Source of the DNA: JABDJL01 sp047614505
GTDB taxonomy: Bacteria; Pseudomonadota; Gammaproteobacteria; Xanthomonadales; SZUA-36
Assembly (NCBI GenBank): GCA_047614505.1
Contig: JBLHGQ010000046.1
Span: 1-20,719, forward strand
Length of the DNA stretch: 20,719 nt
Direction: 5' to 3'
Below are positions 1 through 6,702 of this stretch, in pieces. Under the pieces are notes generated by a model, which saw only the letters and a program-made list of their open reading frames with translations, did not search any database and was not told where the DNA came from. Within the stretch, counting starts at the first letter, position 1. Each line of letters starts with the position of its first letter. A program made the translations under genes and the position numbers.

Positions 1-2
1 AT

Positions 3-1154
3 TTACCCGATTTCAGCCAGGACCTCAGCAAGCGCTCAATGTTGTTGCTCAATGGCAATTTCAATTATTCATCGAACCTTCAGGAATTACTCGCGGAATT
101 GAAACCCAAGCTATCCCGGACCTCGCGACTGGCGGTCGTGGCTTATAATCCATATCTATCATGGTTGTACAGGCTGGCGAATTTTATGCGGGTTCGCAAG
201 GCTGAATTACCCAAGATTTTTCTTAGCACCACTGACCTGGACAATCTTTGTAAACTATCCGGTTTTGAGGTTGTGCGGTTACGCCTCGTTGGATATTTTC
301 CCTTTCGAATTTTAGGTTTAGGAACATTAATCAATCGAATTATGCCGGTCGTGCCAATATTAAGGTGGATTGGATACGCTTGCATCGTGATTTTACGCCC
401 GGTTATTCCGGAAAGTGCCAAACCATCGCTCACCATTGTAATTCCCGCGCGCAACGAAAGGGGCAATATTGAAGATGCCCTACGGAGAATCCCGGGCCTG
501 GATGGTGCCAGGACAGAGGTGGTCTTCGTCGAGGGACATTCAATTGATGGCACTTGGGAGGAGATTCAGCGGGTGCTACCCCTTTACCGGGACCGGTTTC
601 AATTGTCGGCCTATCGCCAGACGGGCAAAGGCAAAAATGATGCAGTGCGGCTGGGTTTTAGCAAAGCCAGTTGCGACCTGGTAACCATACTCGATGCCGA
701 CCTTACAGTGCCGCCGGAACGCCTGGAGTTGTTTTACCGGGGTTACTGCGATGGTTTGGGTGACTTTGTGAACGGGAATCGACTCGTTTACAGAATGGAA
801 GGTGAGGCGATGCGGTTTCTTAATACGCTGGGCAATGTGTTTTTTGCCAAGTCGCTCAAGCATGTGCTGGGGCTGAAAATTGGTGACGCACTTTGTGGCA
901 CTAAGTTATTTCCAAGGCATGACTATAGCCGGATAGTGGCATGGCGCAAAGACTTCGGTGATTTCGATCCGTTTGGAGATTTTGAAATGTTGTTTTCTGT
1001 TTCAGAATTGTCACTTGGCGTAATTGATGTGCCTATTCCTTATGGCGCCCGAACCTATGGTTCGACTAACATATCCCGGTTCCGGGACGGTTTGCAGTTG
1101 CTGAGAATGACGTTCATTGGGCTGTTTAGGATCCGTTTGGGTAAAGCGCCGTAA
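3..1154 (+). CDS. Bifunctional SAM-dependent methyltransferase (C-terminal part) / family 2 glycosyltransferase, 5'-truncated
   Basis: The reading frame is open to the left edge (from base 3), so the gene begins outside the window; an internal ATG at 39 is probably not the start. Numbering from that ATG, residues 1 to about 120 look like the C-terminal half of a class I SAM methyltransferase: a LKPKLSRTSRLAVVAYNPY stretch (the usual 'LKPGGRLV' strand) and a 'DLDNLCKLSGFEVVR' strand-helix. From about residue 130 a GT-A family 2 glycosyltransferase begins: LTIVIPARNERGN (131-143), a D(G) loop at 170-171, and the metal/nucleotide-binding D-A-D at 219-221. It probably transfers a sugar from a nucleotide- or polyprenyl-activated donor to an envelope glycan or lipid, while the methyltransferase half may modify the same molecule. 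Known proteins combine these two domains; the exact substrate cannot be read here. Family assignment is firm, function loose. Confidence 0.85.
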   Translation, partial: LPDFSQDLSKRSMLLLNGNFNYSSNLQELLAELKPKLSRTSRLAVVAYNPYLSWLYRLANFMRVRKAELPKIFLSTTDLDNLCKLSGFEVVRLRLVGYFPFRILGLGTLINRIMPVVPILRWIGYACIVILRPVIPESAKPSLTIVIPARNERGNIEDALRRIPGLDGARTEVVFVEGHSIDGTWEEIQRVLPLYRDRFQLSAYRQTGKGKNDAVRLGFSKASCDLVTILDADLTVPPERLELFYRGYCDGLGDFVNGNRLVYRMEGEAMRFLNTLGNVFFAKSLKHVLGLKIGDALCGTKLFPRHDYSRIVAWRKDFGDFDPFGDFEMLFSVSELSLGVIDVPIPYGARTYGSTNISRFRDGLQLLRMTFIGLFRIRLGKAP

Positions 1155-1225
1155 AACTAGCGGGCAAAGTCAGGCCGTAGGTATTCAAGTTGGCACAAAA
1201 CTATCGTGCGCCGATCACTCGATAT

Positions 1226-1618
1226 TCAGTCATATGATTCCAGCCAAACCTCGGTGTCGGGCCATAAATAGAGTTGATCGAGCAATTGCTCAGACCAGGT
1301 CACATCAATAGCCCTTAAAATCCTAACTGCGGCAACCTGGACAACCGGCAGTTCTTTCCAGGCTGCTGTTTCAAGGCAGCGCCAATACTTTTCGTCAGGA
1401 ACCCCTTTTCGGTCCATATGTTGCTTACACTGCTCACATAACAACAGGCAGTGCTCCAGATCAGGCTCGATTGGCACTGGCTCAATCTCACGACAGGAGA
1501 ACTTGACGCCGGCAGCCTCACATAGCTCGCATTTGCTACGTGCCCGACGTGCAAGGTCTTTGCCCAACAAGTTCAAGGCCTGCAGCCGTTCCTGATTTTT
1601 TTCAAACCTTCGCACCAT
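1226..1618 (-). CDS. PhnA-like zinc-ribbon protein, short form without the C-terminal domain
   Basis: The 130-residue product has two CxxC pairs, C30-x2-C33 and C61-x2-C64, forming a probable zinc ribbon. These are followed by a YWRCLETAAWKELPVVQVAA segment and LLDQLYLWPDTEVW. This resembles the N-terminal half of longer PhnA-family proteins, where W-R-C-L-x-x-x-x-W and the L-L-D-x-x-Y-L motif recur. Those proteins continue into a small KOW-like PhnA domain that is absent here: the frame ends at WLESYD. Despite the name, PhnA-family proteins have no proven role in phosphonate breakdown and no phosphonate genes lie nearby. The start at 1618 is the first ATG; a GGGG stretch about 12 nt upstream is a weak ribosome site. 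The gene converges with the glycosyltransferase gene, 71 bp away. It could also be described as an HNH-like zinc protein; no catalytic His/Asn set is evident. Confidence 0.7.
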   Translation of the reverse strand: MVRRFEKNQERLQALNLLGKDLARRARSKCELCEAAGVKFSCREIEPVPIEPDLEHCLLLCEQCKQHMDRKGVPDEKYWRCLETAAWKELPVVQVAAVRILRAIDVTWSEQLLDQLYLWPDTEVWLESYD

Positions 1619-1804
1619 AGTTGCAGTCTACCCCAAAAAGCCTTTATACCGCCTCAATGTAAGACTGAAATGACAGCAAAAAAGTTGGTCGAATTCAATT
1701 ATCTGAAGGCGCAAAAATTTGACTATTTCTCTTTATTACAATTAGCCTATATTCACTCAGGGCGCAAAGTGCGGATATGATTCCTGAATCAGGACTTTTG
1801 AATT
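1619..1804. promoter_or_regulatory. Divergent intergenic region upstream of the persulfide-dioxygenase-like gene
   Basis: This 186-bp region separates the divergent PhnA-like and MBL genes and is AT-rich from about 1665 to 1755. TTGACT at about 1729 could be a -35 element, but no -10 hexamer lies at the right spacing, so no promoter is called precisely. A perfect 13-nt palindrome (1782-1794, listed separately) contains the ribosome-binding AGGA. No small gene or RNA was recognised. Confidence 0.3.
1782..1794 (+). promoter_or_regulatory. 13-nt palindrome TCCTGA-A-TCAGGA overlapping the ribosome-binding site
   Basis: The arms TCCTGA (1782-1787) and TCAGGA (1789-1794) are exact reverse complements around a single A. 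The right arm carries AGGA, which sits 10 nt before the ATG at 1805 and is the only credible Shine-Dalgarno for that gene. It could be a repressor operator near the promoter, for example for a persulfide-sensing ArsR-type repressor of the BigR kind, which controls blh in other bacteria. A one-base loop makes an RNA hairpin less likely. Both readings are inference from symmetry and position. Confidence 0.3.
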
Positions 1805-2695
1805 ATGAATATGGAAATTACCGCTTTTTACGAACCTGAGTCATTCACCTGGACTTACCTGTTGGCAGACCGTTCCAGCGGCAAAGCCGCGATTATCGAC
1901 CCGGTTTGGGTTTATGACCCGGTCAGCGGAATGGCGAATACGGCCCATACAGATGAAATTTTAAAGGTTGTGGAAGATAACGGCATGGTTCTTGAGTGGA
2001 TACTGGAAACACATACTCACGCTGACCACCTTTCATCCGCCGGTTATATCAGAAACGCAACCGGTGCAAAGTTGGCGATTGGGCACGGGGTTCATGAAGT
2101 ACAGAAAACTTTTGTAAAGATATTCAATCTTGACAATGTACCGACAGACGGCAGCCAGTTCGATCGCCTGCTATTTAACGGTGATGTGATAACACTGGGC
2201 AGTCTGGACGTCAGAGTCATGGAGACCCCCGGACACACCAACGACAGCATGACCTATGTGTGTGGTGATGTGGCCTTTATCGGTGACACATTGTTTGCGC
2301 CTGACTATGGCACCGCGCGCTGTGATTTTCCTGGCGGCGATGCGGCACTGCTATTTGATTCAATCGCACGAATACATGCCTTACCCGCGCAGACCAGGCT
2401 GCATCTGTGCCATGACTACCCAAGCAAAGAAGCAACTCCAAGAAGTGTGGTTACAGTTGCAGAATCACTGGCACAAAACATCCATGCTCGCGCCGGAACC
2501 AGCCGAGAAAGTTACGTAGAAATGCGCACTACCCGCGACGCGCAGCTTTCACTACCCAGGCTGATTTTCGCATCCATACAGGTCAACATTCGGGGCGGTG
2601 AAGCACCGGCCACAGATCGTAATGGTGTGAGCTATTTAAAAACACCATTCAATATGGAGCTCGCCACTTTACTCAAACACGATGCTGATAACTGA
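1805..2695 (+). CDS. Metallo-beta-lactamase-fold sulfur (persulfide) dioxygenase-like protein, Blh/ETHE1 type
   Basis: The 296-residue protein carries the MBL signature: THTHADHL with H70, H72, D74 and H75, then H144 in TPGHT, D161 in FIGDTLF, and H203 in LCHDYP. In ETHE1-type persulfide dioxygenases the first His of HxHxDH, the TPGHT His and the later Asp bind a single iron. The ARCDFPGG segment (171-178) matches the conserved R-x-D-F region of that group. The C-terminal extension (QLSLPRLIFASIQVNIRGG, then YLKTPFN) is typical of the longer Blh proteins associated with BigR regulators. The expected reaction is glutathione persulfide plus O2 to sulfite plus glutathione, in the cytoplasm. It converges with the HIT-aprABM operon, which would use sulfite, so the context supports a sulfur role over a glyoxalase-II role. 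ATG at 1805 has AGGA 10 nt upstream; ATG at 1811 is an alternative. Confidence 0.85.
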   Translation: MNMEITAFYEPESFTWTYLLADRSSGKAAIIDPVWVYDPVSGMANTAHTDEILKVVEDNGMVLEWILETHTHADHLSSAGYIRNATGAKLAIGHGVHEVQKTFVKIFNLDNVPTDGSQFDRLLFNGDVITLGSLDVRVMETPGHTNDSMTYVCGDVAFIGDTLFAPDYGTARCDFPGGDAALLFDSIARIHALPAQTRLHLCHDYPSKEATPRSVVTVAESLAQNIHARAGTSRESYVEMRTTRDAQLSLPRLIFASIQVNIRGGEAPATDRNGVSYLKTPFNMELATLLKHDADN

Positions 2696-2727
2696 ACTGA
2701 GACGAACAAAGATTGGCGCTATTGGGA

Positions 2728-2747
2728 ACCAGCTTAAGGTCGCTGGT
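2728..2747. terminator. Possible weak hairpin between convergent genes
   Basis: ACCAGC (2728-2733) and GCTGGT (2742-2747) are perfect inverted arms around an 8-nt loop. They lie between the convergent MBL and HIT genes, overlapping the HIT stop codon. There is no T-tract on either strand, so this would be a poor intrinsic terminator. It is kept only because of its position. Confidence 0.2.
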
Positions 2748-3120
2748 AAGCAGCTCTTTCGGGAATAACCTGTCGAACGCCGCCCTGGGGGCGCAAAGAA
2801 TCGCCCGTATAACGTGGGATTAGATGGATATGGACATGGAAAATACTTTGTCCGCCAGCCGTATTAACGTTTACGCCGACGTTGTAACCGTTAGGGCTAA
2901 ACTCCTGATCCAAAACCTTTTTCTCCTCCATAACCAGCGCCATGCAGGCTGTCACCTCTTCAGGTGTGAGATCAAAAAAACTGGCGCAATGCCGGTACGG
3001 CATGATCAAAGCGTGACCCGGGTTGACGGGATAGGTGTCGCGGGTGCAATAAGCTAACTCATTACACCTGACGACTTCACGCGGTCCACAAAACAGACAA
3101 GGGTCATTCGGGTCACTCAT
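2734..3120 (-). CDS. HIT-family nucleotide hydrolase/transferase, candidate APS-processing enzyme
   Basis: The 128-residue protein has the histidine triad H95-V-H97-I-H99-L-I preceded by GGQSIF; the central H97 would be the nucleophile that takes the nucleoside monophosphate. A CLFC pair (C8, C11) and PYRHCASFFD suggest the small zinc site seen in some HIT proteins. HIT enzymes split NMP from substrates such as adenosine phosphoramidate, dinucleoside polyphosphates and, in several characterised members, adenosine 5'-phosphosulfate. The start lies 9 bp after the aprA stop, on the same strand, so the two are almost certainly co-transcribed; AAGAA overlapping the aprA stop may be the ribosome site. 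This position suggests it hydrolyses APS to AMP and sulfate or phosphorolyses it to ADP and sulfate. The family is certain; the APS role is inference from context. A housekeeping Hint-like role is the alternative. Confidence 0.9.
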   Translation of the reverse strand: MSDPNDPCLFCGPREVVRCNELAYCTRDTYPVNPGHALIMPYRHCASFFDLTPEEVTACMALVMEEKKVLDQEFSPNGYNVGVNVNTAGGQSIFHVHIHLIPRYTGDSLRPQGGVRQVIPERAAYQRP

Positions 3121-3129
3121 ATGATTTTC

Positions 3130-4974
3130 TTAATCGACGATGTGATAAACGGGCGCCTTTTCCATTTCCCACTTATCCGATTCACGGTCGTATCTGGACA
3201 GCGTGAAACAATGCCAATCGTCATCATTCAGCTTCATATGATCACCCCGATAATAATACCCGGGCCAGCGTGTTTCCGTCCGGAACATCGTGTGATGTGT
3301 CACAGATTCTGAAGCCAGCACACGATGATGCAACTCCCATGCCCGCATAAGCTGATGATTGTCTTCAGCGCCGAGAAAGTCGAGGTCTTCCTTGAGCATT
3401 TTCAGCAACTCCAGGCCCCGGGTGAGCATGGGCTCGTTGGTCGTGTAATGAGAACCGATGCCACCAACATACTCATCCATAATCTTCTCAAGACGCTGCA
3501 AGCCATGCAGAGGTAACAAATAGCTGGGCGAAACAGTGCCACCAACAATTTCGTTGCGGCCGATTTCGTAGTTTTCCAGCGGTTGGAAGACCACCTTTTT
3601 AAGGTTTTCGTATTCCTCCTCACTGACTTGAGGATGGTCCTTGCCCATGTCTTTGATGTAATTTACCGCCGCTTTCGCAGCGATCCGGCCTTCAGCGAAG
3701 GACCCTGAAGAAAACTTGTGAGCAGTTCCGCCAATGGTGTCACCGGCACCGAAAAGCCCATCGACAGTCATCATACGGTTATAGCCCCACTGATACTCGT
3801 CAGGGGCAAGGTCCTCTGGCCCACTTGCCCACGCGCCAGAACAGGTAGCGTGAGAACCCATAACGTAGGGCTCAGATGTCGTCAACTCAGGGTTGGTATG
3901 TTTTGGGTCAATGTTCTGTGATGCCCAAACGACCGCTTGACCAATGGTCATTCCCAGAAAGTTTTCCCAGCCAATCGTTTCCAGGTGCGGGTCCTTAAAA
4001 GCCTCCTTCGTTACCATCCGGATAGGTCCGCGACCGGCCTTGACCTCTTCCAGAAATGCATGATTTCTCAGGCAGGTTGGTACCGGATGACGATCAATGT
4101 AATCCCCCACCAGTTCCTTGGTGTTCTCGTACCAGGTTGACTCGTATTCCTTGCCATAGGCATTTTCGGTAGTTGTTTTCAGGTGCAGAAAATAGGCACC
4201 AACCGGCCCATAGCCATCTTTGAACCGGGTAAGGACGATCCGGTTTTCCATTTGTGTCATCTTGGCACCGACCAGAATCGGCAAAGCATAGGCGGAGCCA
4301 CTGCTCCAGGGCGCATACCAGGTCCGCCCCATGCCTTCGCCAACCGAGCGGGGCTTGTAAATATGCGAAGCACCACCAGCGGCCACGATGACTGCTTTGG
4401 CGCGGAACACGTAAAAATCGCCGGTACGGACGTTGAAACCAACCGCACCTGCGATCCGGTTGGGTTTGGTCTTGTCCATCAACAGGTGGGTCACCATGAT
4501 CCGGTTGTAGACTTTGGTGGCGGCCTTGCGCGCAGCCTCGGCGACGATCGGCTTGTAGCTTTCACCATGAATCATGATCTGCCATTTGCCTTCACGCTGA
4601 TACCGGCCGGTATCCGGGTCTCGCATTATCGGCAGGCCCCACTCCTCGAATTTATGCACCGTGGAGTCGACATGCCGGGCGATGTCATAGCCAAGATCCT
4701 CGCGCACCAGGCCCATGAGGTCGTTGCGGGCATAGCGGACATGGTCCTCAGGCTGATTCTCATCCCACTGCATACCCATGTAGCAATTGATTGCATACAA
4801 GCCCTGCGCTACAGCACCGCTTCGTTCGATATTCGCTTTTTCTACACAGACAATATTGAGGTCGCGTCCCCAATGCCTGGCTTCGTAGGTGGCCCCACAG
4901 CCAGCCATGCCCCCACCGATAATAAGAACATCGGAATCCACAAAAACTGTTTTTTTGCGGGAGAACAGACTCAT
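3130..4974 (-). CDS. aprA: Adenylylsulfate (APS) reductase, flavoprotein alpha subunit
   Basis: This 614-residue protein is full-length for AprA. An FAD-binding Rossmann motif lies at 17-29 (LIIGGGMAGCGAT), with SGAVAQGLYAINCYMG at 52-67. Residues matching the known substrate pocket are W219 (RTWYAPW), R250 (TRFKDGYGPVGA) and H375 (GSHATCSGAW). The enzyme catalyses sulfite + AMP = APS + 2 electrons; in sulfur oxidisers it runs toward APS. The segment WDENQPEDHVRYARNDLMGL and the short loop before the GKWQIMIHGESYKPIV motif look more like the sequences of sulfur-oxidising bacteria than those of sulfate reducers, as far as memory of the family allows. The start overlaps the aprB stop by 4 nt (ATGA, 4971-4974), so translation is coupled. 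No key residue is missing. No sat, dsr or sox gene lies in the window. Confidence 0.97.
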   Translation of the reverse strand: MSLFSRKKTVFVDSDVLIIGGGMAGCGATYEARHWGRDLNIVCVEKANIERSGAVAQGLYAINCYMGMQWDENQPEDHVRYARNDLMGLVREDLGYDIARHVDSTVHKFEEWGLPIMRDPDTGRYQREGKWQIMIHGESYKPIVAEAARKAATKVYNRIMVTHLLMDKTKPNRIAGAVGFNVRTGDFYVFRAKAVIVAAGGASHIYKPRSVGEGMGRTWYAPWSSGSAYALPILVGAKMTQMENRIVLTRFKDGYGPVGAYFLHLKTTTENAYGKEYESTWYENTKELVGDYIDRHPVPTCLRNHAFLEEVKAGRGPIRMVTKEAFKDPHLETIGWENFLGMTIGQAVVWASQNIDPKHTNPELTTSEPYVMGSHATCSGAWASGPEDLAPDEYQWGYNRMMTVDGLFGAGDTIGGTAHKFSSGSFAEGRIAAKAAVNYIKDMGKDHPQVSEEEYENLKKVVFQPLENYEIGRNEIVGGTVSPSYLLPLHGLQRLEKIMDEYVGGIGSHYTTNEPMLTRGLELLKMLKEDLDFLGAEDNHQLMRAWELHHRVLASESVTHHTMFRTETRWPGYYYRGDHMKLNDDDWHCFTLSRYDRESDKWEMEKAPVYHIVD

Positions 4975-5435
4975 CTGACGATTCCTGTGGTTAGTTGATC
5001 TCGAGCCAGGGTGGGCAATTTTTCAATATTGAGCGCTTCCGGTTCGTGTGCGAGCTCTTGGGTTTTGAAGTCAGCCTCGCTCGGTGCGTCGTATTCTGCC
5101 GGCCCTTTTATCGAGCCCCAGGGCGTGGTCCGGATAGGAGATTCGAAATTCTTTTCTCTGCCGTCCCTGAACTTGACCTTCCAGGAAATCGTGCCCTTTT
5201 CCACTTCTCGAAGCACCCGGACACTGTGGCCCAGGGGGGCGAAATCGGCATAGCCCCTTACATCAATAGCGTTTTGGGGACATGCTTTTACACAGGAATA
5301 GCACTCCCAACAGAAATTGGGCTCGATGTTGACGGCACGGCGGTAGGTTTCATCAATGTGCATGATGTCTGACGGGCAGATATCAACACAATGACCGCAA
5401 CCGTCGCAACTCGTCATATAAACAAATGTTGGCAT
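4971..5435 (-). CDS. aprB: Adenylylsulfate (APS) reductase, iron-sulfur beta subunit
   Basis: The 154-residue electron-transfer partner of AprA carries two [4Fe-4S] sites: C10-x2-C13-x2-C16-x3-C20-P and C42-x2-C45-x2-C48-x3-C52-P. W43, between the clusters, matches the tryptophan thought to help electron transfer in AprB. The C-terminal tail (ESPIRTTPWGSIKG onward) is the part that wraps around AprA in known structures. The frame is open upstream to an ATG at 5459, but the ATG at 5435 is preferred: it starts the conserved MPTFVYMTSCDGCGHC sequence, and AAAGGAA lies about 9 nt before it. Electrons from sulfite oxidation would pass from the AprA FAD through these clusters to AprM or another membrane acceptor. 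Confidence 0.95.
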   Translation of the reverse strand: MPTFVYMTSCDGCGHCVDICPSDIMHIDETYRRAVNIEPNFCWECYSCVKACPQNAIDVRGYADFAPLGHSVRVLREVEKGTISWKVKFRDGREKNFESPIRTTPWGSIKGPAEYDAPSEADFKTQELAHEPEALNIEKLPTLARDQLTTGIVR

Positions 5436-5447
5436 AATATATCGTTC

Positions 5448-5461
5448 CTTTGCTAGCAAAG
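5448..5461 (-). promoter_or_regulatory. 14-nt palindrome CTTTGCTAGCAAAG at the aprB ribosome-binding site
   Basis: The sequence is a perfect palindrome in the aprM-aprB gap. Read on the minus strand its right arm (CAAAG) runs into GAACG, so the AAAGGAA ribosome site of aprB would be partly paired if the RNA folds (5-bp stem, CTAG loop). This could modulate aprB translation relative to aprM, or be a protein-binding site. No experimental analogue is known to me; the evidence is symmetry and position only. Confidence 0.3.
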
Positions 5462-5477
5462 AGCAATTAGGGGCTGA

Positions 5478-6263
5478 TTAATAGTTTTTAGTTTGTTGGT
5501 TTGTGGTGCCAAATTTTTTGGGTTTGTTGGCAGGGGCTGGCAAATTATTCCTCGACCCGTTTGCTTCTGAAATTCGCCTCTCTAAAGCGGCCGCAGGTTT
5601 GAAAAACATATGCGCGAACTTTGACCAGGGAACGGCCCCAAAAAGCACAGTGGTGGCGATCAAAAACAAGCCGAACGCCAGGTTTGCCAACCAATTGCCG
5701 CTGGCCAGAAGACAAGCCCAAACCAATGCCCAGCTTGCACTGGCAAGCAGGGAAAGGACGAACAGATCAGCGCGCATGATGCGAAATGGTGAACCGCCCT
5801 CAGCGACGACATCGACCCGAATAAAAAACCAGAACCAATAACCACCGACGCAGACCATCAGGGCGCCGATAGCCCATATTTGCGGCAATAACTCTGGCGT
5901 CGGAGTGGCGGGTGTTGGATACCAGAACACCATAATGACGGTCGTGACTGCAAACATCACGAAGCCGTACATGGTCAGGAGGTGAGCAATTCTACGCCGC
6001 AAATTACAAAACTCACCGGATGTCAGGACATCGACAACTGCAGTCTGGATGGCCAGTGAAGCAACTTCTGCACCGCCGACCGGCCTCGTGCCCTGGGTCT
6101 TTGCTTTCTGCCAGTTGTTGAAAAAGTATGTGGCACTTTTTTTGTGAAGCACGTCGTACACAGTGCCCAGCACGACCAGGGCAACCATGACAATGAGATA
6201 AGTTTGCATCACAAAAGGTGAAATCCATGAGGAAAGTTCTGCGAAAGGATTGCTGGTGAACAT
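5478..6263 (-). CDS. aprM: Putative APS reductase membrane anchor/electron-transfer subunit
   Basis: This 261-residue membrane protein has about five hydrophobic segments (roughly 20-37, 94-114, 128-148, 167-187 and 193-212) and a basic, Asn/Lys-rich C-terminal tail (NNLPAPANKPKKFGTTNQQ). The order aprM-aprB-aprA is the one known from purple sulfur bacteria and other sulfur oxidisers, where AprM is proposed to tie the soluble AprBA to the quinone pool. The fold resembles the small heme b membrane subunits of the NarI/HdrE kind. H94 at the edge of the second segment and H218 just after the last are possible heme ligands, but this is not demonstrated. The start at 6263 has GAGGA 8 nt upstream, the best ribosome site in the operon, so this is the first gene. 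The name rests mainly on synteny plus topology. Confidence 0.85.
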   Translation of the reverse strand: MFTSNPFAELSSWISPFVMQTYLIVMVALVVLGTVYDVLHKKSATYFFNNWQKAKTQGTRPVGGAEVASLAIQTAVVDVLTSGEFCNLRRRIAHLLTMYGFVMFAVTTVIMVFWYPTPATPTPELLPQIWAIGALMVCVGGYWFWFFIRVDVVAEGGSPFRIMRADLFVLSLLASASWALVWACLLASGNWLANLAFGLFLIATTVLFGAVPWSKFAHMFFKPAAALERRISEANGSRNNLPAPANKPKKFGTTNQQTKNY

Positions 6264-6702
6264 CAGATCGTCCTCAAATTTATTAAGGTTAATTGTAAAT
6301 CGTGTCAGAATTGATGATTAGAACATAATATGTACGTCCCGGTTAATCTTGAAAGGCAAAATATTCGTCCCGTTTTATCTTGAAAGGCAAATTTCGATAA
6401 TTGGACGCCGGACAAACCAATAACTCACATGATCGGAAGTTGAAATATGCGTGATCGTTCATCACTTCCACCAGGAGTGGTTGAGATGGCAGTTGACAAC
6501 CACCAGCATGCTGAATACCGAATGTTTACAATTCAGTAAGCCTTACAACAGGCATTTTCGCGCATATAATGAGGTCTTCAAGACCACACGGCTATGCTGC
6601 ACTGGAATAAGCCGCGATTGACTTTGGTCTACAAGCGAATGAGAAGCCCGTCCATTATCTTCAAATTGGAATCAATGAAACACCAAACGAAAGGCACAAC
6701 AG
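6264..6702. other. 439-bp divergent intergenic region between aprM and the aldehyde dehydrogenase
   Basis: This region must hold promoters for the aprMBA-HIT operon (leftward) and the aldehyde dehydrogenase (rightward). A TACAAT about 30 nt upstream of aprM on the minus strand is a -10 candidate without a good -35 partner. An imperfect 31-bp-period direct repeat lies at 6335-6391 (listed separately). From 6400 to 6700 the DNA is gene-like in base composition, but I find only short frames, such as 30 codons from the ATG at 6447, and no recognisable product. A decayed gene or insertion-sequence remnant is possible but not shown. Confidence 0.4.
6335..6391. repeat. Imperfect direct repeat, two copies at 31-bp spacing
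   Basis: Copy 1 (6335-6360) and copy 2 (6366-6391) both read CGTCCC, then an AT-rich stretch ending in ATCTTGAAAGGCAAA; they differ mainly in GGTTA versus GTTTT after CGTCCC. The repeat lies 70-130 bp upstream of aprM. It could be a pair of regulator sites for the apr operon, or the sub-terminal repeats of a lost insertion sequence, since some IS families carry repeated transposase sites at their ends. No transposase gene accompanies it. Confidence 0.6.

Noticed and set aside
1729..1765. Sigma-70 promoter before the persulfide-dioxygenase-like gene (TTGACT with TATATT)
   Set aside because: The two hexamers are about 23 nt apart, too far for a standard promoter, and no better pair was found by eye.
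4183..4998. 271-codon open frame on the plus strand opposite aprA
   Set aside because: It lies wholly antisense to the well-conserved aprA and its product has no recognisable motif; it is a by-product of aprA codon use.
6447..6539. 30-codon frame starting MRDRSSLPPG
   Set aside because: Too short, no clear ribosome site, no recognised product; kept only as part of the unexplained intergenic stretch.
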